Shown here: piece by piece, positions 41,442 to 52,790 of the stretch
Layout of the letters: the number at the start of each line of letters is the position of its first letter
Numbering within the stretch: position 1 is the first letter of the stretch
Source of the DNA: Fulvia fulva
Lineage: Eukaryota > Ascomycota > Dothideomycetes > Mycosphaerellales > Mycosphaerellaceae
Reading direction: 5' to 3'
DNA length: 64,000 nt
Assembly: GCF_020509005.1 (NCBI RefSeq)
Contig: NC_063018.1
Coordinates: 3,038,001-3,102,000, forward strand
Notes under the pieces: model-generated
Database searches by the model: none
What the model saw: only the letters and a program-made list of their open reading frames with translations
What the model was told of the DNA's origin: nothing
Translations under genes and position numbers: made by a program

Positions 41442-42938
41442 TCAAGGCTCGTCAACTCTCGGCAACGGCTTCGTCGCATAGAAGTGTTGGTGGTACTCAA
41501 ATCGATCCTCATCAAATTCCACGTCATCGTCAAACATCTTCAGGTCCACTGGATTCAGGTCCAGTCCACCGCCAAACGTCAGTCGCTTCCCGGTCACAGG
41601 ATCCGACAGCGAAGTCGAGCGTATCCGCAGCTCATAGTCACCCTGCTTCTGATCTTCAGCCAAGGTCGGGTGGCTTCTGCCATAGCTACTGAGAGCATGG
41701 CCTGTGGCATAAGCCCAAATACGCTGCAGGAGTCCAGCTAAGGCCGGCATGCATGCGCATATCACGGACGCGTTGCATTCGACACTGCTCCAGATCGCGA
41801 TCGGGTGGTAGCCCCATGTTGCATTCGCGCTGCTGCCCCACACGGTGAGGTATTTCAGTCGGATTATGCTGCAGACTGTGACGAAGAGTCCGACTACGAA
41901 GGTTAAGCAGACTGCCATCTTCTTTTTGGTGGAGGCGAAGGATAGTTTGATCAGCTTTGGTAGTGGCAGGAGGAAGACGAGAAGATCCCACAGGATGTTG
42001 AGGCCTGCTGTCGCGAAGATCTGGCCTTGTAGACTGATGCAGGAGCCTTCGTGTTCGCCGTCCCAGCGGGTCCTAGGATGGCGTCAATCGAATGGCACGA
42101 ATTCATATAAGTCGATCCAACTCACCACGCATACGACACCGGACTGCAACTAGCAGCGAGCACAACATTCATCGTGACCGCGTACACACTCAATAGCACA
42201 ATCAACCCGATACAGGCATTCCTAAACTTCCGCGACTCAGTGTCCGGCCACATCCGCAGATACAACAGCAGGATCGAGATCCTCGTCACGGCCAAGATGA
42301 ATGTATACAAGAACTCTTCCACCCAGAAGAGGTAAAGAATGTTCGTAATCTGCCCTGGCATGACCATCCAGATATCCTTCCCCAGCCCATCGAGAGCCAT
42401 GAAGTGCAAAATAACATTCAAAGGTATCAAGAGCAACAGACCGAGCAGGATTGTCCAGTCATCGTGGCCGAAACCGCTGCCGCCCAGTCTCTGCAGACGA
42501 GAGAGTAAGCGCGCGAGCACTGAAAAGAGCGCGAGACTGAATAGCGCCCATACGACGCGGACTGTGAGGCCGGACTGATCGCGGACGGGCTGTGGACATA
42601 TGCTGGTCGTTTGTACTCGCTGAGTCGTCAGGGCTTCGATGACTGTGCAATTGGCCTGGACACAGGCAGCGGTCGCTTCCAGAAGGGGATTATCTTGACA
42701 TAGGCACTCGACGTCGGTCGGTGCGCATTTTGTTGTCGGTAATAGCGATGCGAGACATTGGGACTGCTTACTGGTCAGCGCAACACTTTGATGTTGAAGA
42801 CAATGTGCTCACGGCGCATTGAGGCAGCGCAGTCTGCGCCTGGCGTCTCAGTGTAGTCGCATGGTCTGTCACTTTGCCTTGAACAGCCTGGCTGAGAACA
42901 ATGAACAAAGCTAATAGTCCGACTACCTGTTTCCACAT
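41442..42938 (-). CDS. CFEM-domain Pth11-like seven-span receptor (464 aa)
   Basis: There are three exons: 42938-42813, 42763-42126 and 42072-41442, with 49- and 53-bp introns. After a signal peptide comes a Cys-rich CFEM domain (LPQCASQC, then CAPTDVECLC, AACVQANC) that the first intron splits. A rhodopsin-like bundle of seven spans follows, starting VWALFSLALFSVLARLLSRL. It includes GHDDWTILLG and SISILLLYLRMWP-type segments, conserved in fungal Pth11-related receptors. The tail is cytosolic and acidic. These receptors sit in the plasma membrane and sense surface or host cues in plant pathogens; the ligand here is unknown. It converges on the AAA ATPase. Confidence 0.87.
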
Positions 42939-44054
42939 CCCAGCGGCTGCATCAAGAACGAGATAAGGCGTTAGCTAGTAGTCAGAAAGCATTGATCAAG
43001 CATACAACAGCAGCAGAACACCTTCTGATAGATACACAGAGGTAGCAGCACAAGTACCTAGTGTGCCTACACCACTTCTCTTCCCTCTCGAACCCATGTA
43101 CCGTGGCACCGGGTTCCTCAAGCCGCCTATCTCAGCAAACCCACCATCCCGGGATCCTGACAAACGACACCGCCACAAACAATGAATAGAACCTCGCGAA
43201 CCAGAGGCCATTGCTCTGTTCCTGCTAAGCCTACGCCCAATGGCTCGAGGCGAAGACGGTAAAAGCGACGGCAGCGGCCGGCATGTAATGGCTAGCGCCA
43301 CCGGTGCATGTGCAAGGCACGCGGAGCAGATGGAAGTGAAGTCAAAATGCTTCACGTCAAGACATTGATTGGGTTTTTCAGTGGGCAAAGGCTTCGTTGA
43401 AGGATCTGGTGGCGGTTGTGGCACTTGCCTTACCCGGACGGGGCGGGTTAGTGGCACATGTGGTGATCGGCACGGGCTGAGCTCTGGCCAGGCCAATGCC
43501 ATGCGAGGGACGTGGAGGACGATCGATGAGGGGTAGTGTTGAGATTTCCCAGTTTGAAGCCGGCAGTATCTGTTCTTGTTAAGACCTTGTTCGAGAGCAA
43601 GGATCAAAAATGGCAGAGCGGTGATGAAGCCAGCTCCAACAAGATACATGTATGTTGCTGCAGGTGGAAACGCTCCCCCGGTGGCGCGGAAGCGTTGGTG
43701 CTTCCGCTGATGGAGGACCGTTCTTTGGGCGAATCTATTCGGGACAATGCTGCATCACGTTGACTTCCTGATATAATTTGTTGTCGTCACGTACCTGAAC
43801 GCCCTCAAATATTTGCAGAAGTAGCGGCGAGAACCCGGGCCTCCGCTCAAGATCCGCCCGTTGATGACAACGATGATGCCAATTACGGACCTCAATGCAT
43901 CGAGATCTTGGAAGCTCATCCTTCGTTGATGATACACGATATTGAAGAAGGATAGCCACGCGACCTCCGCCACATGAAGCAAATCGAAAAATCGTCGCAG
44001 TATATGGTCGTTGCAGGTTCTGCCTCTGCGCCAAGGATCCAAACCTCCACCTCG
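42939..44054. other. Gene-poor interval with weak frames
   Basis: Minus-strand frames at 42996-43649 (217 aa, with a hydrophobic start LVGAGFITALPFLILAL) and 43755-44042 (95 aa, with MSFQDLDALRSVIGIIVVI) look partly protein-like. I recognise no family and cannot join them with confidence. The rest is featureless. Confidence 0.35.
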
Positions 44055-45623
44055 TCAGACATGTTGCTGCTTGCCAACATTACGAGCCCACCATTCCTGC
44101 CAATCCACAACCTTCCGCTCTCGTCTTGCCTCCTCAGCAGCGAACACAGCAGCATGGGATCGAATGATCTCGTCCATCGTGCAACCCAGGTGCTCGACCT
44201 GTGCTTGCTTGACGCTCATCTCGCCCGACATGCTTGCGATCATTGCTTTCACGAACTGCTGCGTTAGGCCATCGTCTCCACCGCCGTGGTGTGAATTGAC
44301 GGGTACTTCGGGGTTGTGTGTCTGGGTGGTGTCATTGTCGAAGTCGTGGACCGTGATGCTTTTGCTGTCGTAGGAAATCTCTCCGTTGGTACCGTATATG
44401 CGTCCCCTGCGCTCGCACTGGGCTAGAGATTGGGCGATCATGTGGAAAGATGCAGTTTTGGCTCCGCCTTTTGGGTGATTGAGGTCGTCGTCCCATTCGA
44501 TATTGACGTATTGATCGTCGCAGACGTCGTTGTCGCTTTCGAATACGCATCTTCCATACCACGAGCGGCCCTCAATGTCAGCTAGGGGAGTCGTTTTGGC
44601 ATCGTAGTCTTCGGCCAAAGACTTGATGAGAGTCTCTTTGGCTGCTTCTGGTCCAGATGCAGCAGCTATGCTTTCTGCTTCCGGGCTGACGATGTCCACC
44701 GGCCACTTCGCTGTGCCTTTAGCAAGGTGCTTGTCATAGTAGATCCGGCTTGCCGAGAATTTGCAAGTGTCTTTGATAGGACAAGATAGGCAGTTGGTGG
44801 CATTGCCAGCAGCCTTCGGCTTCTGCGCCTGACGGAAGTGCTTGAGAGAGCCAGTCGAGCTAAGCCTGGCCGGCAGATGCGGCTTTTCTGTAGAACCTGG
44901 AGGAGGTGAGCATAGCATCCAAAGTACAAAGTCGATGTCGTGGCAACTCTTTGTCAACAGGCTTGGAGCTGTGGTGGACTCTTTGCGCCAGTTGCCACGA
45001 ACATATGAATGACTGAAATGCCACCAGCCTACTGGCTCCGTGTGCTCGATCGATAGAATGTCGCCAATGACTTTCTTCTCGCGTACAAGGTGGCGAAGAA
45101 GCATGTTGTGAGGACTGTAGCGAAGGACGTGCGCAATAGCGAATACACGCTCTGCGCCCGTTCTGATGGCCTGCTCAATCTTCAAGCACTCTGTCAAGGA
45201 AGTGGCCAAAGGCTTCTCGCTCATGATGTGTAGGCCAAGTGGTCCGATGGCTGTGAGGACATGACCGTGCTGCGCGTCTCGAACGCATATGAAGGCACCA
45301 TCGACGCCAGACGGTACTGGCACCCCAGCGGATTCGTCCTTTCGACGCTGCTGCTCGAAGCGAACGAAGTCAGTGTAAGTCTCGAATTCGTGCTCAGGCT
45401 TGGGCGTTGAGTCGTGCCACATGAATTTCTGGCCCAGCTGTCGACGCTTGAACTCGATGGGCTCTGCTACAGCTGCCACAACACCGAGACCAGAGCGAAC
45501 GAGTGCTGCTGCGTAGGCGTTGCCTCGTGAGCCCGCACCGATGATGAGGAGACGTGGTTTTCTGCCTTCTATAGGACTCTCAGATGCCGAGTCTCTGGCC
45601 CGATTTGCTTGATTGTCATCCAT
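44055..45623 (-). CDS. Gfo/Idh/MocA-family oxidoreductase (522 aa)
   Basis: The NAD(P)-binding N-terminus reads LLIIGAGSRGNAYAAALVRSG, and the MSEKPLA segment supplies the catalytic EKP motif. A central HDIDFVLWML helix and a C-terminal alpha/beta domain follow. An insertion with a NCLSCPIKDTCKF Cys cluster could bind a metal and is typical of the larger fungal members. Family members oxidise or reduce sugars, inositols and related polyols with NAD(P). The ATG at 45623 is preferred. The frame is open to 45950 and contains another ATG at 45857, but that part has no conserved sequence. It is divergent from a short-chain dehydrogenase 329 bp away, suggesting a shared oxidation pathway. The substrate is unknown. 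Confidence 0.83.
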   Translation of the reverse strand: MDDNQANRARDSASESPIEGRKPRLLIIGAGSRGNAYAAALVRSGLGVVAAVAEPIEFKRRQLGQKFMWHDSTPKPEHEFETYTDFVRFEQQRRKDESAGVPVPSGVDGAFICVRDAQHGHVLTAIGPLGLHIMSEKPLATSLTECLKIEQAIRTGAERVFAIAHVLRYSPHNMLLRHLVREKKVIGDILSIEHTEPVGWWHFSHSYVRGNWRKESTTAPSLLTKSCHDIDFVLWMLCSPPPGSTEKPHLPARLSSTGSLKHFRQAQKPKAAGNATNCLSCPIKDTCKFSASRIYYDKHLAKGTAKWPVDIVSPEAESIAAASGPEAAKETLIKSLAEDYDAKTTPLADIEGRSWYGRCVFESDNDVCDDQYVNIEWDDDLNHPKGGAKTASFHMIAQSLAQCERRGRIYGTNGEISYDSKSITVHDFDNDTTQTHNPEVPVNSHHGGGDDGLTQQFVKAMIASMSGEMSVKQAQVEHLGCTMDEIIRSHAAVFAAEEARRERKVVDWQEWWARNVGKQQHV

Positions 45624-45952
45624 CAGAGGCGCGATGCCTGATTGTGTGAGAACTGGCCTACTGTAGTCTGTAGGTTGATGGAGATGGATGTTGCCGTCAA
45701 CGAATCCAGCTGCGGCTAGAGGCAAGCGCGATGTGAGATGACAGACCACTGACGCTAGCTCGATGCCCTTCTCAAACAGACGTCCCTGACTCTTGAGACA
45801 ACACAGCTCTTGACCGAGGCAGTGAATCGACACTGCCGCATTGCTGTAGTATTGCATACATGTAGGAGGCAGGCGACGGTCGTAAGTCAACGAGTTCCCT
45901 CCATCCATTGTGACCATATCCCACACAGCATCCTCCACAGTCAGCAGCAAGC
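45624..45952. promoter_or_regulatory. Divergent promoter of MocA-type oxidoreductase and SDR
   Basis: This 329-bp interval lies between two start codons pointing apart, so it holds both promoters. No TATA box or clear palindrome is seen. Confidence 0.4.
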
Positions 45953-47139
45953 ATGGCAGAGCGCGCGAAGCAGATCTCGGCCCACCTCAACTACCCCAAG
46001 GGCATGTTCCCGGGCCAGACTGCCATCATCACCGGCTCTGGCCAGGGCATTGGCGCCGAGTGCGCGAGACTCTTCGCCAACGAGGTAAGCGCTGAAGGGT
46101 ACAAGGCATCGTCTGTCTCAGACATGCCTGGCACCATCCGCCAAGACATTACCCAGTGGTCCTCGAGTATTAGGTAGCTAACGTCCTTCTGTGTGGCAGG
46201 GCGCACTCGTCGTCGTATCGGACATCGACAAGAGTAGGTGCGAAAGGAGAGGTTTGCGCGACAAGCTCTGATGCGAGTGTGTGCAGCAAAGTCCGACGAG
46301 ACAGCCGACAAGATCAACAAGGCTGGCGGCACGGCCATTTCCGTGCCCGGCGACATCCTCGACGACAACTACATCAACGGCCTCGTGAAGAAGGCGGCAG
46401 AGTTTGGCGGCGGCAAGATCCATGTCATCGTCAACAATGCTGGTTTCACGTGGGACGCTGTGATCCACAAGGTACGCAGTGCAACACTACGCAGGCGGGC
46501 TGGGCGCTGAGCAGGAGACAGATCACAGACAAGCAATGGGACACCATTGTCGCCCTGCACAACACCGCGCCGTTCAAGCTCATCCGAGCCGCTGCACCCT
46601 ACTTCCGCGTCAGGGACGGTGAACCACGAAGCATCGTCAACATCTCATCCACCTCTGGTCTGCACGGCAATGCAGGTCAAGCCAACTACGCCCTCGCCAA
46701 AGCCGGTGTGACGGGCTTGACCAAGGCAATCGCGAAGGAGTGGGGACCGCAGTTTGCTGTACGAGCCAACACTGTAGCCTTTGGCCACATCCAGACCCGC
46801 TTGACGGCAGCGAAAGAGGGGGGCGCCTTCGTGACAGCTCCAGATGGCAGCAAGATCGCATTGGGCATCCCTCAGAAGCAGATCGAATCGAGACAAAGCT
46901 ATGCGGACATCCCGTTGGGTCGCCCAGGCACAGCGACCGAGGCCGCCTCCGCTGGTGAGTCGATTGCGTCTATGTCGTGTGCAAGACACTTGCTGACATG
47001 CCATAAGTCATGGCGGTCTGCAGTCCTATGTTCAGCTGTAAGTCACGCCCCGAGACGCTATCCGCACATTGTGCGCTAACACCACCGGACAGACATCACA
47101 GGCCAGACGCTCAGTGTTACCGGAGGGAGGAACATGTAG
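45953..47139 (+). CDS. Short-chain dehydrogenase/reductase, FabG-like (286 aa)
   Basis: There are six exons: 45953-46084, 46200-46233, 46287-46471, 46522-46954, 47008-47037 and 47093-47139. They are joined by five GT-AG introns; the last has a CGCTAAC branch site. Two exons are only 34 and 30 nt long. The protein has the classic SDR pieces: cofactor motif TGSGQGIG, NNAG, the catalytic Ser in NISSTSG, YALAK (Tyr and Lys) and the end ITGQTLSVTGGRNM. FabG-type enzymes reduce 3-oxoacyl thioesters or oxidise alcohols with NAD(P). It is paired head-to-head with the Gfo/Idh/MocA gene. No lesion was found; both genes of the pair look functional. Confidence 0.88.
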
Positions 47140-47841
47140 GCTTGCAGATAGAGTGCACATATTGAAGATCATTTGGGTGAATGACCTGACTTGTCAACGT
47201 AAGGAGCGCATGCATCCACGCTTCTACTTTGCTATCCTGATTATCGTCACATCTACAGATGCTGATGACTACCGTCGATGCGCTAATGTTACAGCCGTGG
47301 CAGGACTTTGGCAGCGCTGACTGGCATGTCAGCGCGCTTTCGGAGTATCGTCCGTTTATCTTCCAACATGTCAAAGGCATGGGATGGATGGCCAAGGCCG
47401 ACGACCTCATTCAAAGTGTGGTACCGACCATTCTCGACGACGATGTTGATATGCACCACAAGTACTCCCTGGTATAGCCTCGATAGCGCATGCAAGAGCG
47501 CCCTACCGCTGGCGGCCTCGGACATCTATGTACCAAGTATGACGACGATCTGTGACTTCACTTGAGCGCACCCCACCGCTAAGCGCGAAACAGTAACAAA
47601 AGTGTTCATCGATCAAACATGAGCGCAGCCTCCGATGCCTTCGGTTGGAGCGCCGCAAAATCAGTGATATTGCCACAGGCATGACTTTGGAATGACGACA
47701 GAGCCTACTTTTCCCTTCGACCAACTCTTGAGATCTCAGTTGCAGCACATACAGCAGCAGATCAAGATCCCTTCCGCTCAATACCCGGCACTCGGAGACA
47801 GCAGTCGCAGCCCTGTGCGGGCCACGGTACTCTCGACATAG
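47140..47841. other. Intergenic, nothing recognised
   Basis: This is the flank between the SDR and the next regulator. Small frames on both strands carry no domain. Confidence 0.5.
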
Positions 47842-50575
47842 ATGAATCCCAACACGGAGGTAACCAATGATATCTTGCCTGCTAGAAAGCGCAAAGCAAA
47901 AGCAGTATGGTGCATCACATCACACACATAGATTTGCAACGGCTGATGAAGTCACAGTGCGAGTAAGTGCGAAGAACGGAACGCATCGGCTATGACACGT
48001 AGCAAGCTGTTCAGAATTGCACAGACTGCCCGGCAAACGACAGCCCTGCCCATGCATAGCTGACATTCTTGTGTCTGTACAGTCAGTGCCGAAGGAGGAA
48101 GACCAAGTGCAATGGTCATGGCCCATGTAGTGCCTGTGCAGGCATTGGCTTGGCGTGTTCTTACGGCACAAAGATCAAACAGGCCCGTGGCCAAGCTTAT
48201 GTCGCGCATCTGGAACAGGTAAGCACTCGGTGTCCTGCTCTATCATCTCATGGGCTGGACAGCGTGCCAACAGTCGAGCCGCCTGTAGATGTTGACGTGA
48301 CCCACTCGGTCTTATCACTCCATACTGCTGACTGTGAGAAGGCTAACTCTATTGTGTTGGTAGCAAGTGCAGAAGCTTGAGGATGAAGCCAGAGAAGCAA
48401 CGGAATCAAGTCAATCGGGCCCGAGCCAAGTGGACGTGCACCAATGGGTAAGTGCAAGAGGTACAAGCCATCGTCTGACGGAGACGTTCCCGCGGCTTGC
48501 TGCTTGCTCAGCGTTGAGTAGAGAGGCATGACCTCGTGCTGTACGACTATGACTAACATCCTTCTGTTTGGACAGCAAGCATCACAGCAGTCCCACTCAT
48601 CGCAGTCGCAGTCCACGGGCCCAGGGACACCACACTACACAAGCCATCCCGCAACGCACAGCCGGCCAATATCAGATGTACCCCATGGACCGCCGCGGTC
48701 CGAAGAGTCCAATGTCATCTACACGATCCCTTCCTCCTCCTTCCGATCCACGAACTTCAAGCAGTATCGCAGCAACTGCTCTACTGTCGAGCTGCTCCTG
48801 AGAATGCGAGATCTCTGCGTACCGGATGAGTTCTGGAAAGTGAACGACGCCTATGCTGAGACTTTGGTCTCGGCTCTGGATGCACCCTCTCGGCTTCGGC
48901 CTTCCTCGACAAGCCATTCCTTACCTACTGAAGCTACTGCACGACGTCTAGTTGAGCTTGCGTTTAAGGAGTCATTCCATATGTGGCCGTTCGTGAGCCC
49001 TGATGTGATACGATCCAACCTCGATCTACTCTACCAACGAAATGGCTTTCGACCCGAGCAAGCTCAGCCTGACGAGGTTGCACTCACTTGGGCCTTGCTA
49101 GCACTTGGCCAGTGTTACGAATCCCGTTCGCCGTCTACGACGGCTACACTCGCAGTGCAACAGCACGCCCAAAGGTATGGATGCACTCCACACATAGTAC
49201 AACCCAATCTGACCACCTCATAGCATGGCCTATCTCGCGAACGCGAGCCGTATGATCAATGATCAAGCATATGGCCGGGCTCTGGCGAGCGTACAGACGG
49301 CAATGTGCATCGCACAATGGCTCAAAGTCGGGAATTGTATATCTGCCAGCCATGGATATCTGAGCATCGCTGTGTCAGCCGCTCTGCGCCTTGGTCTACA
49401 TGATTTCGATGCCATGTCCCACTTGTCGCCCGACGAAAAAAAGTGGTCCGAACGGAGTATCGCGGCTTTGACAGCTATGGACACTCTGACCAGTATTTCT
49501 CTTGGACTGCCTCCTATACTCGCGGCTTCTGTCAACGGCGCGATCCTTCACGAAGATCCTGGCATTGCCCTTCCGACGTAAGACGACACTTTCCCACAAT
49601 CTGCTGCGAGCTGATTCAAGCCGCTCAGAGAGTGTGGTCGGACCCATGACTCTCGTAGAACAAGCTAACATATATCACGCTAGGCATCAAGCACACCATG
49701 AGGTGACCGAAATCCCGCGTCGATACTTTGAGCCCTGTTTTTTGAGCCCATCTTTCAAGAACGGCACCATCTACCAGCTGCCACAGCAGAGGGTCGACTC
49801 TGTTACCGAGGAACTGGAAGGGTGGAAGTTGAGGCTGGGAGACCTATTCAACACTTATGACGGCACCCTAACCCCTAGGTACGTGCATCGGAGGTACATC
49901 TCCCGGGAAAGACTGACACCTGCTTCAGACTCGTGGTTGAGCTGTCCTACTTCTTCATACAGCTAATCGTCTACTGCCCTTTCGTCCACTATTTTGGCGC
50001 CAACGGTGATACGGCGACGACACACTACGCAACAAAGGGGGTGGAGGCTGCACTCCAGACAGTTCTCATCGCAGAAGAGCTACAGAGACGCAAAATTCCG
50101 ATCGCAGTTCACCCATTTGCAATCGATGCCGTAATCCTCGCCACGACGGCTTTGCTACTATCTGAGGTCAAGACCAGGAATCGAAGTCGAGGGACGATTG
50201 ATACATCCACCAGCGTGTGAGCTATCGAGCTCCTGTTCTCTCTGGCTAGGCAGTCTGATGCAGCGAAGTCGGGTGTTGCGTGGATTGAGGTACTGTCGCG
50301 ATCGTGTCCAAAAGCCACCTCAGCTGCTGACAGTTTCGCAGAAGATGAAGCAAGACGCACTGAAGATGGCCGCCATCAATACCAACCAGAATGTTCTGCC
50401 GCCCGTGTCCGACCTCCTCCGGTTCGACGAGAGCAAGAAGTTGATGCCGTGGCGGGCTGCTTTTGGTGCCACATCGCTGTCGCCATTCTCAGCCGCCTCT
50501 CGGAATATCGACACTAATATGCCTGATGTTTCAGCCAGCGCTACACCTTCCGACGACAAGACACCAGCTCGATGA
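47842..50575 (+). CDS. Zn2Cys6 transcription factor with a 5-nt micro-exon
   Basis: Exons are 47842-47904, 47958-47962 (TGCGA), 48083-48218, 48373-48447, 48576-49174, 49224-49577, 49684-49878 and 49929 onward. The micro-exon is needed to build the first zinc-cluster Cys. With it the cluster is canonical, with Cys at 22, 25, 32, 38, 41 and 48 (KACDQCRRRKTKC). The fungal-specific regulatory domain follows (FKESFHMWPFVSPDVI; ALLALGQCYE). At 50218-50220 an in-frame TGA would end the protein at 572 aa, yet family-like sequence continues to 50575 through one more 52-bp intron (50290-50341). A 33-nt intron (50217-50249, GTGAGC...GGCTAG) would bypass the stop and give 662 aa. It is a nuclear regulator whose target may be the oxygenase gene next to it. 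Confidence 0.75.
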
Positions 50576-50889
50576 ACGCCAGGAAGCTCTTCGACTCCTC
50601 CGTTCGATTACTCCTGGCTGGAATCAGGGCAGCTACTCCACAGCGAACTGCCGCACGTTGTGCTGACCACAATGATCCCGGCCAGACCCCTGATCCCTAC
50701 CTCCGGTACCGCGGAGAGAAGCTGCACTTTACTCTAGAACAGCTTGACCGCAACACGAAACACAGACTTCATTTTACACTTCTCGACCAGGGTCGAAGTA
50801 TATAGCCTGGCTGGATGCCGCCATGTCCCCCGTCTTCACTTGTGCTCTCCTGCTATAGCTTGACCACAATACCGTTTAGACGTGGAAGA
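50576..50889. promoter_or_regulatory. Promoter interval of the oxygenase gene
   Basis: This 314-bp interval lies between the regulator and the carotenoid/stilbene oxygenase, in tandem. A TATATAG run at about 50799-50805 lies about 90 bp before the ATG at 50890 and is a plausible TATA box. Confidence 0.4.
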
Positions 50890-52678
50890 ATGTCTGCCCG
50901 CAGCGATTCCTTCCAGGATTCGAGCTCGAAAGTATCGAAGAAGGCGACTCTCAAAGCACAAGCTAGGATGGCACTCGAGGAAGAGCATGAGCGCACTGAT
51001 GGGGAGCTGAAGTCGAACTGGCCCAAAGCCGTCGACCTCTATGGCTCGAACCTACCCTGCCGCTTGGAGGGCGAAGTTGGTGACCTCGTCGTTCTCGGCA
51101 AGATACCGAAAGAGATAGATGGCACGTTTTACCGCATGATGGTCGATCCATGGTGTCCGCCAGTGGAAGGCAACATACCGCTTGATGGTGATGGCAATAT
51201 GTGAGTCTCGTCAACGACACATGGGGTATGTGGTTCCCGCAGCCAGGACAAGGCACTGAGCTCACTGTAGATCTGCCTTCCGCTTCCATGATGGTAGAGT
51301 CGATATGAAGACGAAATATGTCGAGACCGAGAGGTACAAGCTGGAGCGAAGAGCTGGCAAGGCGCTGTTTGGGCTGTATCGAAATCCTTGGACTCATCAT
51401 CCTTGCGTGAGGTAAGGTCACTGCATGCTGATCTGGAGCACCGCACGAGACCAGATACTGATGAGAATCAGAGCTGCCATCGACTCCACTGCCAACACCA
51501 ATCTAGTCTACTGGGCCAACCACCTCCTCGCCATGAAAGAAAGCGCCCTCCCCTACTCCGTCGATCCGCAAACTCTCGAAACCCGCACCTACGACCCCTT
51601 CGGCCAAATCAAAGCCAAAACATTCACGGCGCACCCCAAATACGACCCATACACTGACGAACTCATCGTCCACGGCTACGAGGCAAAAGGCATGGCGACC
51701 AACGACATCGTATCCTACGGCATCGACCGCACGGGGAAATGCAAGAATGAACTCTGGTTCAAACAGCCCTGGATCAACCCCGGCGCCATTCACGATTGCG
51801 CTATAACGAAGAACTGGCTCATCCTTTTCATCTGGCCCTTCGAAGCTGATGTGGAGAGAATGAAGAAGGGAGGTCACCATTGGGCTTGGAATTATGATAG
51901 GGGCCACACCATGATCGTCGCACCGCGGTACCCCGATAACCCACCCGCCCCCGGCTGGAAGAAAGGAGAGACGCGCCACTACACGTGGAAGAACTGCATG
52001 GCAATCCACACCGCCGGCGCCTGGGAAGACGCCTCCAACCCAAGCCTCCTCTACATCGAATCCTCCCGTGTTCACGATAACGCTTTCCCCTTCTTCCCCT
52101 CCGACGACGGACGTCTACCCGCTGCAGACGCCAAAGCCGATTTCGTGCGCTGGTGTATCGACACTTCCACCCCTGCGGGGACGTACATTTCCGATCCGGA
52201 GGTGATCCTCGACATCCCTGCGGAGTTTCCCAGGATCGATGAACGCTTCATGACCCAGAAGTACAACCTCTTATGGCTAAACGTCTTCATCAACCCAGAC
52301 GGTCATAAAAATATCTACCACGGCCTCAACGGGTTGGCGATGCATAACCATTCCACTGGGAAGACACAATACCACTATGCTGGCGATGACTCGATGTGTC
52401 AGGAACCCATTTTCGTGCCTAGGTCGGAGGATGCGGAGGAGGGGGATGGATATGTTATGGCTCTGATTGAGCGGGTTAAAGCTAATCGTTGTGATGTTGT
52501 GGTGATTGATACGAGGGAGTTTGAGAAGGCGGTGGCGATTGTGCAGCTTCCGTTTCATATGAAGGCGCAGGTGCATGGGAATTGGGTTTCGGCGAAGGAG
52601 CTGGGTGGGTATAGGTCGCTGGTGAGGGAGGTTGGGGAGTTTGAGATGAGGAGGGAGGGGGCTTTGGAGCCTTTGTAG
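50890..52678 (+). CDS. Carotenoid/lignostilbene cleavage oxygenase (552 aa)
   Basis: There are three exons, 50890-51200, 51271-51411 and 51472-52678, with introns of 70 and 60 bp. The protein belongs to the RPE65/carotenoid cleavage dioxygenase family. These are non-heme iron enzymes that split a C=C bond of apocarotenoids or hydroxystilbenes with O2. The four iron-binding His are visible in the contexts AHPKYDP, IHDCAIT, AIHTAG and VHGNWV. The start ETDGTFYR-type block ([18 protein letters not shown]) is intact. The ATG at 50890 is preferred over 50815 because the upstream part has no family sequence. Its tandem position after a Zn2Cys6 regulator suggests co-regulation. Fungal members of this subtype often act on stilbenes (resveratrol-like); the substrate here is not proven. 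Confidence 0.88.
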
Positions 52679-52790
52679 GGGAGGAAATGGCTGGTCAATG
52701 CGGTATGGAGCGCTTGAATTGATCGTGATTCATCGACGCCGAAGTCCTGCGAGTCCATTAAGCCGCATAGTGAGGTTGTGAACGTGTCCC

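Noticed and set aside
42996..43649. 217-aa minus-strand membrane protein gene
   Set aside because: There is one hydrophobic stretch only. The rest is of random composition with Pro/Arg/Ser bias, and no family or splice support was found.
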